Source of the DNA: Gnetum montanum
Lineage: Eukaryota; Streptophyta; Gnetopsida; Gnetales; Gnetaceae
Direction: 5' to 3'
DNA: 62,000 bases
NCBI GenBank assembly: GCA_015680685.1
Contig: MNCI01000556.1
Span: forward strand, 817,931-879,930
This document shows positions 33,641 through 45,715 of the stretch, piece after piece (position 1 is the first letter of the stretch; each line of letters opens with the position of its first letter). The translations under genes and the position numbers were made by a program. A model generated the notes under the pieces. The model was not told where the DNA came from, did not search any database, and saw only the letters and a program-made list of their open reading frames with translations.

Positions 33641-34430
33641 TTCCATGAAATGCTTGGCCTTATGGAGAAACTATTATTTCTACCAATGGTTCCATTCCTT
33701 TGGCAACTCCTAGGTTGTAAGGTAGGTGAGGATGAGGTTGAACCAAAGAGATTCCTTGGATTCTTGAGGATGAACGACGCCTGTGAAGAGGAGTTCATCT
33801 GGAAACTGGTCAGATAAGGGCTTCTCCTCTTCTGCATTTTTCCATCATAACCGAGACAAGTGGTCAATGACCGCATTCTCAGTCCCCTTTCTGTCTACCA
33901 TTGTAAGATGAAACTCCTAAAGAATAACTAGCCACCAGATTATGTGGGGGCTCACCATTGATTTTTTCATCAAGAATCAGATAGCATTGTGGTTAGTATG
34001 TACAAACACCTCATATCCGAGCACATAGTGCCGAAATTTATCTAATGCAAACACCATCGTCATCAACTCCTTCTCAATGGTGGTGTAGTTTATCTGTGCA
34101 TCCACAATGCTATGGCTTGCACAATGGATATAATATGAACATTTCTGATCATCACACTATGTAAGCACAGCTCCCAAGGCATAGTTGGAGGCATCCATCA
34201 TAATGTAAAAGGGCTTGGACCAATCTAGTGCCTGTAGAACCGGAGCTTCTATGAGTTTCTGTTTCATCTCTTGGAATGTAGACTCGCATTCCTTGGTCCA
34301 AATGAACAGAGTGTCCTTCTTTGTAAGCTCTACCAATGGCCTGGTGATCTTCGAGAAGCACTCAATGAAACGCCGATAGTAACCAGTGTTCAAGAAATGA
34401 CCACACATCTTTAAAACTACTTGGTTGATG
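33641..34430 (-). pseudogene. Gypsy RNase H (element A)
   Basis: Minus strand: FLNTGYYRRFIECFSKITRP, LVELTKKDTLFIWTKECEST, then PFYIMMDASNYALGAVLT, the RNase H start with its first catalytic Asp. YTTIEKELMTMVFALDKFRH carries the Glu, followed by a VHTNHNAI segment (normally TDH) and a HLTMVDRKGTENAVIDHLSR end. One TAG and a few changed residues. It degrades the RNA strand during reverse transcription. Confidence 0.88.
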
Positions 34431-35075
34431 GGTAATTCCTTTGATAACCCTAATCTTTTCAGGGTCTACGCTTATCCCTATTGATGAAATGCGATGCCCC
34501 AACACAATGCCCTCTTGGACCATCAAATGCCTCTTTTGCTAATTGAGCCATAGATTGGTGTCTACACACCTCTTTAGAACCTGCTCTAAATGGTCCAAGG
34601 CTTTCTCAAATGTGGAACCATAGGTGGAGAAGTCATCCATGAAGACCTCTACACCATTTCCAATCTGTTTCTAGAAGATGCTTAGGACAAGGCATTGGAA
34701 TATCGCATGTGCATTGCACAAGCCAAAGGGCATCTTCTTATATGAAAAATTCCCGCATGGACTCATGAAGGTAGTTTTGGCCTAGTCCTCTGGTGCTATT
34801 TGGATTTGGTTATAACCACTATAACCATCCAAAAAACTATACTATGAGTGTCCTGTGATTGTGTCCAACACCTAGTCCAAAAATGGAAGTGAGAAGTGGT
34901 CCTTGAAGGTTGCCATGTTGAGCAACAGGAAATCAATACAGACCCTTCACATGCCACCTTTCTTGGGTATGAAAATGAGTGGGCTAACCCATTCGCTATC
35001 AATGACAGAATAGATGAATCCTACCTTAAGCAATTATTCAATTTCATCTTTTACAACCTTATTCAATTTGGGAGT
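34431..35075 (-). pseudogene. Gypsy reverse transcriptase (element A)
   Basis: Minus strand: KVGFIYSVIDSEWVSPLIFI, PKKGGM/RVCIDFLLLN, a stretch FKDHFSLPFLD, YSFLDGYSGYNQIQIAPED, KTTFMSPCGNFSYKKMPFGL, and the catalytic GVEVFMDDFSTYG at about 34,653-34,620, with both aspartates intact. Further on, LGHRISSIGISVDPEKI. TAG codons replace several Trp or Gln positions. The block order is that of plant Ty3/gypsy RT, and it is the most complete gypsy RT of the window. Confidence 0.92.
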
Positions 35076-35439
35076 CAATCGTCTTTGTGGCTATTTTCGT
35101 AGCTTCATGGAAGGGTCAAGATAGATCCAGTGTTGGCAGATCTGGGGATCAACTCCAGTCAACTCAGGATAGGACCATGCAAATGCAGCAACCCATTTGT
35201 TTACCATCACTAGCAATTTTTTTTTCTATTCAGGAGCAAGGGTAACATCGATAATTACCGGCTTGCCATTTTTCAAGAATGCATACTCTAAGTGAGCCGG
35301 TGAAGACTTTAGCTCAAGGGGCTCTTGTTTGAAGCTCTTAGGGATTTGTAGCGTTCCCCAGTCATCTTGGTCATCAACAATGGAGGTCTATTGATGTATC
35401 TCCTTCACCACATCCATGCTTTTAACATAGGCTTACACT

Positions 35440-35995
35440 AGCCCCTAAAATTATTCCATGCACATTGTGCTGCTAGTAGGATCAGCTGTCAGCCACTGGG
35501 TTCCCTCTTGGTTAGTGGCTACTGTGTATAGGCACTGTTGAATAGGTGATTCCTTGGTACACCAACTACATGCCTGAATGGATATCTGCTTAGCAGACCA
35601 TAACTGTTGCACACAATTGCACCTTGAGTCATTGTATGCAATGCATGGAAGTCTTTTCTTCTCGATCTTTCTGAAAGGATTTTTCTTTGAAATTTCTAGG
35701 GATAGATCTCGGATTCCTAGTCGTGCATCCACCGTGCTTAGCCAGGCTCTTCCCATGATGATTGGGAAGTTCCCCTTATAGGTCTCTACACGGATGATCA
35801 ATAAATCAGCAAGATAGGACAACCCACAAATGGTGGTCACAATGTCCTCCACCAAACCCAAGGGAACAGTGATGGACTGATCTGCCAACTCGAGCCAAAT
35901 GTTGCTCTTCTTTAGTGGGGGAAAGTTCCAGTTCTTGTACATGTCATGAGAGATTAAATTGATCCCTGACCCTGAGTCTAGAAGAGCTTTTCATG
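35440..35995 (-). pseudogene. Gypsy aspartic protease (element A)
   Basis: KALLDSGSGINLISHDMY on the minus strand near 35,990-35,945 contains the D-S-G active site. It continues without stops for 163 codons from 35,942: FPPLKKSNIWLELADQSITV, VEDIVTTICGLSYLADLLII, GNFPIIMGRAWLSTVDARLG and LSLEISKKNPFRKI. A C-terminal tail precedes RT. The protease is homologous to the split one in element B and the decayed one in C. Confidence 0.9.
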
Positions 35996-38640
35996 GCTCA
36001 TTCCTAGCCACCTAAATATATATGAGGGGTCTTCCTAGATCTGTTAATTTTTGGGAAAGAGAACCTACTTTGATCCAGTCGGTCACGACATGTGTGAGCA
36101 TGATTGTCTAGACTTTGGATTCCAGTGGAGTGGAGGACTGCTTAGCTGATATGATGGTAGAGGCACTGGTAGGTTCGGAGGCATGGGCCACAGGCGTAGG
36201 TGAGGGTGTGTTCAGATTATTGGGCCAAAAAAATATGTTTCCATTGTTTAGATTCTGGTCCACTCGGTTGAGGTGCCGGTTGTAAGTTAACAGCCCTTGT
36301 AGCATTTCTTTGTTGTGGCTGTGGCGGTATCTCTCCCTGCATTGATGGAGCGGGTGGAAACTAAGAGGGATGGTATGGAGGAATGGAAAAAGAGGGTGAT
36401 GGAGGGTATAAGAGATGTGGATTTTTCCCCCTAGATGATGGAGATGGATGTCTAAAATATTCAGGGGGATGGTAGTAACTAGGAAAGGCTACATGACTGG
36501 AAGCGTCTCTTGAAGAGACTAGTTGCTAAACATAGTACCCATAAGGATTTGACTACTTGTAAGGGTACTTCTTCCTTAGAGGTGACATCCCCCATGCTTG
36601 TGATTACTACCACTATTGGAAGTATTCATACGATTGTGGGGGTGTTCCACTCGGATAATATACTTGTTGCTATTGGTGGAATAGCCTGGGGTTTCCTTAT
36701 GGATAAGGCAACTGTCGAGGTGTCTGCCGCTGCACCAAACGAGGGTTCAAGGCATACACCCTAGACTCCTAAAGGTGTGACACTATAGGACAACATCCCT
36801 TAGGATGCTCATATTGGCATACGTCACATCCATCGTCCTTCTCGATGTCAGAGTCTGCAACTTGCTCTGCTACAACAACTTTTTCCTTACCCTTATGTAG
36901 GGCATGTTTAGCTCCCTTCTTCCTACACCGATCACGGTTACTACCTTGTTTTTTGGACTCTTCTACAATTTTCAATACACTTTGGAATTTCTCATCCAAA
37001 GAGTCCCACATCTTATCCACCTTTGCCGATATTTCAGATGCAAACTTTTGTAATGGAAAAGTCTTCCGATTCACCGCTGCTTCGAAAGGTGACTCATCCT
37101 CCTCATCATAAAATCGGACCTCCCTCTTTCTGAGGGAAGGGTCTCGGTTGAATTCTTCTGCACTCTCCTTTTTCCAAAATTCTTCTTCCTCTTAGGCCAC
37201 CTAATCAATGAGGTACTGCAAATGATAAGCCCTTAGATCCGATAGTTGTCCCTTGGCGTACACACCAAGGATCTTTCACATTTCAAAACAAAGCCCATCA
37301 ATAATGTGGTGAAGCTGTGTCTGTTGAGAGTAACCATAACTAGGGCATCGATGTAATAATGAGTAATACCTACTCATGGTGGCATCCAAGGGTTCATGAT
37401 TCCCTTGTTTCCAACCTTGGATCTGTCGTCTTAGATTCACCACTCTAGAGTACGTTTGATATTTTTCGTTAAAGATTTCAAGCACCGTACTCCATCTTCT
37501 GATTGATTCTGGCTCCAAGGACTGGTACCAACTTTCAGCTTCTTTGATGAGTGTGCGAGGGAATAGCTTCAACCATTTCCAATCATTATCAATGTTTTGT
37601 AGGGTGCAGGTGTCATGGAATGCCTGCAGGTGGGTCTACGGATCATAGTTGTATCCCCCTTCAAATTTGGGGATGTTGTTCATATCAACACACTTGATTC
37701 GACTATCTTTCATGTGCTTTCTTGGAATGTGAACTGCCTCTGCAATTTGGAGCATGCTCTAAGTAGCTAACAACAGATTTTTTGAATCATAGTCCTGTTG
37801 GGGACTACGATGTCTGTGATGATTTTAGCTACCCCTTCTTTCATGTTGGCAAGGACCATGTGATTGGTCACGTACTTCCTCACATTACCCCCTTTGAACC
37901 TATTTACCACTATCCTTTCTCTCCAGCCTTCTCCTATTATGCTCAGAGCTTGAGCTAGATGAAGGCACAAGAGAGGGGGAGGACAGAGAAGAAGGAGAGG
38001 CATTGCCACCACTTCGATGGCGATCTCCCCATCTACCTTGGTGGCAGTCGCAGTCATCTCCTCTAGCTTTTCTACATGACCCACCATCCACTTGAGGATC
38101 TTGGTCACTTGGAAGTTTTTTCTGAATGATTGATTGGAGGATCTATGGCCCCAGGTGAAGTTCGGTCGAATAGGTATCATGAAATACAGGATCCCCATCA
38201 TCTTGTGGCCCTTGCGAGAATAAGGGGTTACTGAAATGTTTCCCCTTCTATTGTTTATATCTCTTGGACTACTTCTGGTCTCTTGTCCATTGAGCCTCTG
38301 TAGGACGATAGTCCCGGTAGTCATTGTCCTCCATGACATATTCCGCCACCCGGTCCTGGATGCCGAATCTTCCTAGATTGTGATATAGCATCGCAGGAGC
38401 TACTTGATCAGGTAGTATCATGATGCTACCCTCCATGTCCTACCATCAAAGATGTTCATCCTGATGTAGGATGAATGTGAAATCAGGGACATATTCATCG
38501 GTATGTTTGTACACCACCTGATATTCTTGTAGCATCAGTGGTTCAAATACCTCTCTCCTGTGAGAAGACATATTGGACATCAGATGGTCCATGTAACTAG
38601 TGTACCTTATAATTAACTTAAATTTTCCTACCATGCAGAA
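35996..38640 (-). pseudogene. Gypsy Gag (element A)
   Basis: Minus strand from about 38,640: an N-terminal EYVPDFTFILHQDEHL motif, a Ser-rich low-complexity stretch (SSLSSPSLVPSSSSSSEH), RKHMKDSRIKCVDMNNIPKF, then the capsid (Retrotrans_gag) core as an open frame at 37,572-37,276 (LFPRTLIKEAESWYQSLEPE, TVLEIFNEKYQTYSRVVNLR). A lysine-rich region follows with FASEISAKVDKMWDSLDEKF, and a C-terminal CDVCQYEHPKGCCPI, perhaps a modified zinc knuckle. A Pro/Tyr-rich linker leads to the protease. Other gypsy copies here keep the same order. Confidence 0.88.
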
Positions 38641-38718
38641 ATATTTCTATCCTGGGTCCATTCCAATGACTTAAATGATAATTTCACTAAAGTTAGATGA
38701 TGCATGTAAGAGTAACAG

Positions 38719-38737
38719 TCCCCAAAAACAAAGCCAA
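38719..38737 (-). promoter_or_regulatory. Primer binding site of element A
   Basis: Minus strand TTGGCTTTGTTTTTGGGGA, next to the LTR. Relative to TTGGCGCCGTTGCCGGGGA the differences are five C-to-T or G-to-T changes in the centre, so a decayed tRNA-Asp site. Confidence 0.7.
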
Positions 38738-39662
38738 TGATGAGCAGCTAGGTATCCCTATGCCCAACCATATGAATCATGAACGTTCATGTGTGGCTCG
38801 ATCAAAATATGCAGACTGTAAGCACTTAACATACACCAGACTTCTAACTAGTGAAACCTTGGGTTAGAACGGTCGTTGTCATCCTAATCTCACTTGTGAG
38901 GTTCTTTTTATGATGGTTAAGTGAGACTAAGGCTAGTGATTTTTATATCTTTTTAAATATCTTTTTGGCAACTAATTGAGGTATGGAACGTAAGGAATAA
39001 ACTATTATCTAATCTCTAATTATCCTAGTTTATATTCTAACTACTCCTAGCATAAGTATTCAGTCCCATATTCTGAGCACGTTCTGAGCATTTTCTAACA
39101 CTACTGGGTCACCAGACGTTAAGCGTCACTGGGCTTACCAAGTGTTTGGATTACATTCGAGATGGTCATACTTATGTCTTTAATGAACTACGAATGAAAA
39201 ATAATGATTGAAATTATAATAATGAAAACATAAATAATCAACAAGTAACTAATAAAGCATAAATAAGTAATTAATAGAGAATAAACATTTTAAACTATTG
39301 AATGCATGAAATAACTAAGTCCAAATGTTGTAAGGTATTCTTGAACAATTCTTCTTTATTGCCATCATGCCAATGGGCTTAGATACATCAACACTCGAAT
39401 AAGGATCCGATCACTTTTCTTACACCTATTGTAGGCACTTGGAAAATATTCTATCTCTTGCAGGAGAAAACTGAAAGAGCTTCGCTACAACTACTCAAAA
39501 AGATGCCTAAATAAGGTGGAAGGCCCTCATATTTATAGGCCAGGAAGGGTGGCTACATAAATGGGGCCACGTTGATGCAGGGAGGCTATGTCGACGAGCC
39601 CGCATCGATGCAGCTACGTATACGTGGCCCAGTCGATGCATTGACTTTCTAACACTTCATGA
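38738..39662 (-). repeat. 5' LTR of gypsy element A
   Basis: 925 bp, plus-coordinate ends TGATGAGCAG and CACTTCATGA. TATA box on the minus strand at 39,539-39,530. The extra length against the 3' LTR comes mainly from a small duplication around AAGTAATTAATAGAGAATAAAC near 39,265. Confidence 0.93.
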
Positions 39663-41500
39663 ATGAGCATGAATTACAAAGGAATATAACCAAACATGAA
39701 GAAAGAGAGCATTATGAGTATCAAAGGAGAAATCACTAAAATCAGGCATATGAATCCTATGATCATGAATAACCCTGGTTGGATACTTGCAACATGATCA
39801 ACATAAGGGAAGTAGTGTATATTTCAACTAGGCATGTGAGAGAAAGTTGCATCAAGCGACTTGATATGAACAATATTCCTAAGTTTGAAGTTGGATATAA
39901 CGCAAATCCACAACATCACCTTCAAACATTCCACAATGCATATGGCCTACAAAATATTGAATGTGACTAGCAAAAACTTAAGTTGTTCCATCAAATACTC
40001 ATCAAGAAGGTAGAAAACTAGTAGAGATCATTAGAATCTAAATCAATCAAAAGGTGGAGTACCATTCTTTAACTCTTCAATGATAAATACCAAACCTATT
40101 CTTGGGTGTGCAACCTTAGAAAGTAGATCTAGCACTGGAAGCAAGGGACCCACAAATATATTAATGCAACAATGTACAAATACTACTTTCTTTTGCATAG
40201 TTTTCCAAGCCATGAATTTTTCCAAAGGGAATAGCTTAGGCACATTGTCGATGGGTTGAGGAATAAAACCATAGAAATCCTTGGGCTCTATGCCCAAGGA
40301 ATACGAATACTATCATAGATGATTTTCCATTGAATTTAGAGGCTAATTCATTAGATGGTAAAAGAGGAAGTTGAGTTGAAAAAGAGAGAATCAACCAAGG
40401 AATATAATCAAGACCCATCTATCAGAAAAAGAGATGTATGAATATGTGATAAGTAAGAGGAAGAAACCTTGAAATATGTGATCTAGAAGAAAACTCTACC
40501 TATTCAAAATATATTACTAACAAAGCAATCAAGGTAGAAAAGATGTGGGACTTGATTGATGAAAAATTTATTATAACCTTAAAAATTATAGAAGAAAGAA
40601 TTGAGCAAGCCTTCAATAAGCGCAAGGAGAAGAAAAAGAGAAGAGACTATAGTTGAAAAGGAAAAGTTTCTTTAGTGGAAAAATGTTCTAACTCAAGCTC
40701 AAAGGATGAGGAAGGGTGTGCAGTGTACCAGTATGAACATCCTAAAGGATGCTATCCTATGATGGCACCTCTACAAGAGTTAGGGGTATATGCTCTTAAT
40801 CCAAGATTTATCAAAAAGTAGATGCTAAAATGATTAGCTTAACCTCAAGGTAAGTACTAGCAAACCTTCCAACCATCCTACCATCCAAGTAAGCCTTACC
40901 CATAGCCATAAGAGCAATATTAGCAATAGTGGCAACAACCACAATCATGGGCAATGCCACCATTGAGACAATAGTATCCATATTAGCAACCAAACCCTTA
41001 TGGATACTATCTGTAGCATTTGATATCTCTAGGGAATGCAGCAGTTTAGACTTATCAATACTATCCACTAGAGTACTATATACCTACACCTCCAAGGATG
41101 AATTCCAATCCATACATGCATCAACAAGTGGCTAGTTTGTTAAGTTAGCCTTTCAACCCTCTACCACTTGTACCACCACCTAAAATGCAAGGGAAATTAC
41201 CATCAGAATACTAGTAAAAGAATGCAACCTAGGCAATCGATATGCAAGAGGAAGTAATCATGCATGAACCACAATCCAAGAAATGATTGTTCTTTCAAAT
41301 GATCACAAAAAAAGGTTCAAATGATGGGGAGCCCATCTACTTCCATTCCATCCACATCCACTACCCTAGGAAACACTAAGCTTCCATCATCATCCAATGA
41401 AAAGTTAATAACTTTTATGCTAACTCAAACTATCATGCATTAGGTAAAGGCAAGAGAACTTCCTTAGAAAAAAGTAGAGATAGGAAGTCCCTTGGTGTAC
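39663..41500 (+). pseudogene. Gypsy Gag, main part (element B, after the A insertion)
   Basis: Plus strand: RHVRESCIKRLDMNNIPKF and HHLQTFHNAYGLQNIECD near 39,830-39,965, then decayed capsid with LFNDKYQTYSWVCNLRK near 40,075, YQYEHPKGCYPMMAPLQELG near 40,730, and the Pro/Tyr-rich linker with SWAMPPLRQ, QPNPYGYYL and HPLPLVPPP-like residues up to about 41,500. Collinear with Gag of element A; stops are frequent. Confidence 0.78.
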
Positions 41501-41509
41501 CTTCAAATA

Positions 41510-41798
41510 GTAGATCATAAACCATGCAAGGCTCTACTTGATTTTGGGTTAGGGATGAACCTAATATCATAAGACATGTATAAGGCCTAGAATCTACCAC
41601 CATTAAAGAAAAGTACCATTTGGTTAGAGCTTGCAAACTAGTTAATCACAGTTCTACTAGGGCAAGTAGATGATGTGATCATTACCATTAGCATTTGATG
41701 TTATCCTACTAATTTTCTAGTCATTCATGTATGTAAAAATAAGGGAGAATTTTCTATTATTATGAAAAGAGATTGGTTGATCATGATAGATGCTAAAG
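41510..41798 (+). pseudogene. Gypsy protease, first part (element B)
   Basis: KALLDFGLGMNLIS near 41,530 is the active-site block with D-S-G changed to D-F-G. It continues LPPLKKSTIWLELAN, a decayed VDDVIITISI segment and FSIIMKRDWLIMIDAK, where it is interrupted by a solo LTR. Confidence 0.75.
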
Positions 41799-42693
41799 TG
41801 ATGAGTTGTGAGGTACCCCTACACTCAACCATACAAAACGAGCGTAGCACGCGTGATCCGGTCGGACTCCACAGACTAAATGCCTTAAAACCCCATGAAA
41901 CACTTGGGGTTAATCATTCATTGTCTTCCCAGACTTACTTGTTGTTGTCACGGTGTATGGTTAAGTAAGTCCGAGGTATATGATTTTTTTGGTATTTTTT
42001 GGTTTATCTCCTATCCTAAACGGTAAAGGGTTGAGAAACTAAAACTAATTCTAACTACAGCACTAAGTCCTAGCATCAGCATCCGTTCCCACTTACCGTA
42101 CACACCCTAAACTATGCAACTTTGGCTACCAAATGCTAATCGTTACTGGGATTACCACACGTAACGCACGTGCTCGAAGTGGTCATACTGAGGCACTTAA
42201 CTAACCTACGTGTGACAAGCAGCTGATTCCTTGACTAGTTGTACACATTCGTAGATGCTCGTAATCAAGTCGTACTTGTTCCATGTTCTAGGAGGAAAGG
42301 GTGAGAGAAACTATCGCGATGAGTAGCCGATTCCTTGGCTAGCTATACACATTCGTCAACGCTCATAACCAAGTCATACTCATGCCGCGTTACTAGGAAA
42401 GCAGTAAATAACATTAATTAAACCTATCCATGCACTGCAAGGTTTATCCACAAAGCTCGTCTTTATTGTCGTACACAACTTACGTTCAGGTACAAAGCTG
42501 CTCGAATAAAGAACCGTTCACTTGGGGGACTCCTACTGTGGGCACATGGAAAATATTCTATCTCTAGGGTGATCAATCCGCCAGAGCTTCGCTACTTTAC
42601 GCCTATGATTCTCAATGAGGGGAGTGCCGCCTCTTATTTATAGATATGGCGGCGGACCGCGATATCGCGGCTTGTGCATATCGTGTCTCATCA
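41799..42693 (-). repeat. Solo LTR of the A-related family inserted in the protease of B
   Basis: 895 bp, plus-coordinate ends TGATGAGTTG and GTCTCATCA. Flanks are CTAAAG on the left and CTAAG on the right, a 5-bp duplication with one extra A, and protease codons continue across it. The minus-strand TATA box TATAAATA is at 42,642-42,635. Between it and the LTR start sits a perfect 14-bp palindrome CCGCGATATCGCGG. Its interior and the second half of 52167-53385 align (GTGCCCGCAGTAGGAG, AATAAAGACGAGCT). Only one LTR is left, so the rest was lost by LTR recombination. Confidence 0.87.
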
Positions 42694-43060
42694 CTAAGCT
42701 TGGTATTCAAGGCTTACCCTTGGAAATTTCGAAGGAATATGAAACTAGAATCATTCAAAGATGCATAGTTCCATGCATCACATATAGCAATAATGGGAGC
42801 AATTGCCTTCAGAAAATATGGGTAGTTAAAGAAGAAAATAACACAACATGCAAAAGATGTGTTGAATATATGTGTGTGCAAAGATGCTTATATGTGGCAA
42901 CCACTAAGTAAGAAGACACCAAGTGGCTAATCATAGATGAAGAAATTGAATCAAAAATATTAATGGAACCAATAACTCATATTATAAATGCCTTTGTAGA
43001 ATAAATAGATAAGCTAGAGTAATTAAAAGGAAGGTATTTCTATCCACATTCATACCAAGA
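42694..43060 (+). pseudogene. Gypsy protease, second part (element B)
   Basis: Resumes with KLGIQGLPLEISKEYETRII and CIVPCITYSNNGSNCLQKIW, matching the protease tail of A (LSLEISKKNP, LPCIAYNDSRCNCVQQLW). Ends in a decayed linker toward RT. Confidence 0.78.
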
Positions 43061-43369
43061 AGAGGAGATTGCATGGAGATAGCTCGAGATCCCTAATAAA
43101 GTTGAACCAGAACCATTGAAGTTGAAATCCCTATTAGAAGCACTAGAATATGTTTTTCTAAACAACAAGAAGTAGATCATCATTAAGTCCAACCTAGATA
43201 AAGAATAGAAAAAGAGATTACCAAAAGTGATCAATAATGAACAACAACATTTGCCTGGTCTTATGATGAAATAACTCGCATCAATCCTTGAATTTGTTAA
43301 CATAAGATATACATAGATTCAACTATGAAATGACGATGCCAACTACAAAGAAGGCTGAATCCAAAGCTC

Positions 43370-44230
43370 AAGTAAGTAGTCAAGCAAGAGTTGGAAAATT
43401 CAATAAAGGAAAAATTCATTTATCCCATCATAAACAGTGAATGGATTAGTGCTTTGGTACTTGTTCCAAAGAAGGGGGGCAACTGGAGAGTGTGTATTGA
43501 CTTTCCATTTTTGAACTCTATAGTGTTAAAGGATCATTTTCCTTTGTTGTTTATTGACCAAGTCCTAGATGCTATCACATGACATTAGTACTATAGTTTT
43601 CTAGATGGTTATAGTAGATATAACCTAATTCACATTGCATCTAAGAACTAAGAAAAGACAACATTCAGAAGTTCGTGGTGAACGTTCACTTATATGCATA
43701 TGTCTTTTGATCTTTATAATGCACCCACTACCTTTTAGAGATTCATACTTAAAATTTTTCATAAATAAATAGGCAATGACATTGAAGTATTTATGAATGA
43801 TTTTCAACATATGGGCTAGACCATTTAGAGAAAGTACTAAAAAGATATATAGAGATAAACCTAAAGTTCAATTAGTAGAAGACCTATTTAATGGTCAAAG
43901 ATGTGATCATGTTAGGATACAAGATGTCACAAAGAGGAATTGAGATAGACCATAAAAAGATTAAAGTGATATAGAACATTACCTAAAGATCACAAACCAT
44001 CAAAGATGTCTGATCATTTTTAGGCCACATAGGATAGTATAGAAGGTTTATAGAGAATTTTCTAAAAATTAGAAAAGTGTTGGTGGAACTAACAAAGCCT
44101 TGGTAAAATTCTTAAACCTTATTGATGCCAAAGCACTCAACTTAGTTGTGGGTGGATGCATTATGTGAGCATTTGGAATTTGAGAGAAAAAGTTTTTTAA
44201 TGCCAAAAGATACTATAAAGGGTAAGTATA
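43370..44230 (+). pseudogene. Gypsy reverse transcriptase and start of RNase H (element B)
   Basis: EKFIYPIINSEWISALVLVP, NWRVCIDFPFLNSIVLKDHF, LFIDQVLDAIT, YYSFLDGYSRYNLIHIASKN, then MSFDLYNAPTTF and IEVFMNDF, where the second catalytic Asp of x-DD is changed to N-D. A FLGHIG-like segment and VLVELTKPW lead into RNase H, which decays after about 44,220. The remaining RNase H and all of integrase are missing: about 1.8 kb present in element A has no counterpart here. Confidence 0.85.
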
Positions 44231-44525
44231 AAAAAACAATGAGAACATTATCATTAGTTAATCAAACTTAATCCAAATGGTTTAAATGATTCTCATAATT
44301 AACCATACTAACTATTTAAAGGCATAATAAGTAAGAAAATGATAACTATGGAAGGTCATAAGTAATTAAGGATACAATACTTAAAGGGCTTCATTTTAAA
44401 AATGTTTGTAACTCTGCAATCATAATAATATAAGAACTTGATCTAACTAAGAAGACAGGAAGAATGAGGAATTGTTGAGCATCTATTTAAACATTTTAAT
44501 AATTTCACAATCTTATTTATTGTAA

Positions 44526-45715
44526 ATGATCCCAAAGAGACCAACAGCTCAAGAACCTTTCTAACATTGGAGCAAAAGACCAAGAGGCCATGGGAGAGAC
44601 CAAGTGGGAGAACAAACTCCCCAACAAGAACATGCAGAGTAGGAGGCCCAATCATACAACAGTCATCAACAAATTCCTATCACTAAGCACTTAGCCCAAA
44701 GAAAGGCAAAAGTTCCACTAGCACCTGAATAGGGGTAGCACCTCACGCTGTCTTGAGAATGCACTAGGCCATATAAGAAAAATTCATCATGTCTATGATC
44801 ATCATGGAATTGAACTTTCGTCCTTTTATGGAATTTGCTCAAAAAGTAGTGAAGTTGCAGCTCCAAGCATTTCCTTTATTGCCTACCATATCCAATACTG
44901 GTGAATGGTATATGGGAGAAACTTATTAATTTTGGCAAAATAAATAAGCTAATGCAACAATGAAAATTGAAGGAGTTTCTGTGTTGTATTTAGTAAAGGT
45001 AATCACTAAGGCTTTCAACATTCCAAATGAAGGATCTAATGTGGCATAGATTTCAACAAGGTCGAACACTAATGCTAAGAGACTATGGTTACAAAGGTCA
45101 TACAGAAAAGAAGACAAGGATTATAGTGAGCTCACAGTAGAAAAAAAGATATATTTCAATATTGAAACCTACTATTTTTTCCCAGCCAAAAGGATCAATA
45201 GAATATCAACATATGCAACTAGAGAAAGTGCCATTCTGATAAAAGAATTTAATGCCAACACTACCCATTTGTTTTTCCTCAAAATCCAAAGGTGGTTCAA
45301 AGAAAAGGTAGGGAAACTAACAGTTCCATTTTCTTGCCTCATCAAGAAGTTGTGTTGACAAGTCAAAATCTTAGAATATACTAATGATGTCTCAAGGAAG
45401 GTCCAAAATGCTTCCTATGTAGATGTTTAAGCCGATGCTACCACAGAAAGACCAAGCAAAGAAACCATTAGGCACATTCTCTAGCTACAAATTGTAGATA
45501 CAATAAGCTAGGGAACAAGGAAACAAGCCAATCAATACAAAGTAATAGAGAGTTCTATCAAGCCCACTATCTCCATAGTTTTAGCAAGTGGATAGGTGTC
45601 ACTACAAATAGGAGAAGAGGATGACTAGGCAGAACAAATGTCAAGGAATGCAGCATCATTTTAAGTCATGCTAAAACTAGTGAAGGATGCTCTTCACAAC
45701 ATGCTGCTTGCTCAT
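44526..45715 (+). pseudogene. Accessory ORF of element B, N-terminal domain
   Basis: Plus strand, start ATG at 44,526 directly behind TTATTTATTGTAA (a decayed copy of the TTATTGCAG that precedes the homologous ATG of element A). Readable conserved blocks: ELNFRPFMEFAQKVVKLQLQ near 44,807, GEWYMGETY near 44,900, then FWQNK, SVLYLVKVITKAFNIPNEG, KEDKDYSELTVEKKIYFNIE and THLFFLKIQRWFKEKVGK near 45,267. About ten stops, mostly at likely Gln, Trp or Glu codons. Lies downstream of the pol remnant, same strand. Interrupted near 45,715 and resumes near 48,494. Unknown family. Confidence 0.65.

Larger units (their letters stand above)
26401..39662 (-). mobile_element. Full-length Ty3/gypsy element A with an extra 3' ORF, nested in element B
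   Basis: 13.26-kb minus-strand element: 5' LTR (38738-39662), PBS, gag, protease, RT, RNase H, integrase, a 2-kb spacer, an accessory ORF, PPT, 3' LTR (26401-27317). The target duplication is ATGAG on both sides. LTRs differ by roughly 6 percent by eye. A tRNA-Asp primer site, a GTGGGGGTA polypurine tract and an extra ORF in the env position recall Athila-like elements, but the accessory protein shows nothing I recognise as Athila env-like. All genes carry stops, mostly TAG or TGA at expected CAG, CGA or TGG codons. Confidence 0.93.

Noticed and set aside
37767-38339. 190-codon minus-strand frame in the Gag of element A
   Set aside because: It is a shifted frame: the Gag motifs (EYVPDFTFILHQD, MNNIPKF) lie in another frame, so this is a shadow.
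40811-41068. Minus-strand frame of 85 codons with a hydrophobic stretch (MVALPMIVVVATIANIALM)
   Set aside because: Antisense of the Gag linker of element B (SWAMPPLRQ, QPNPYGYYL on the plus strand).
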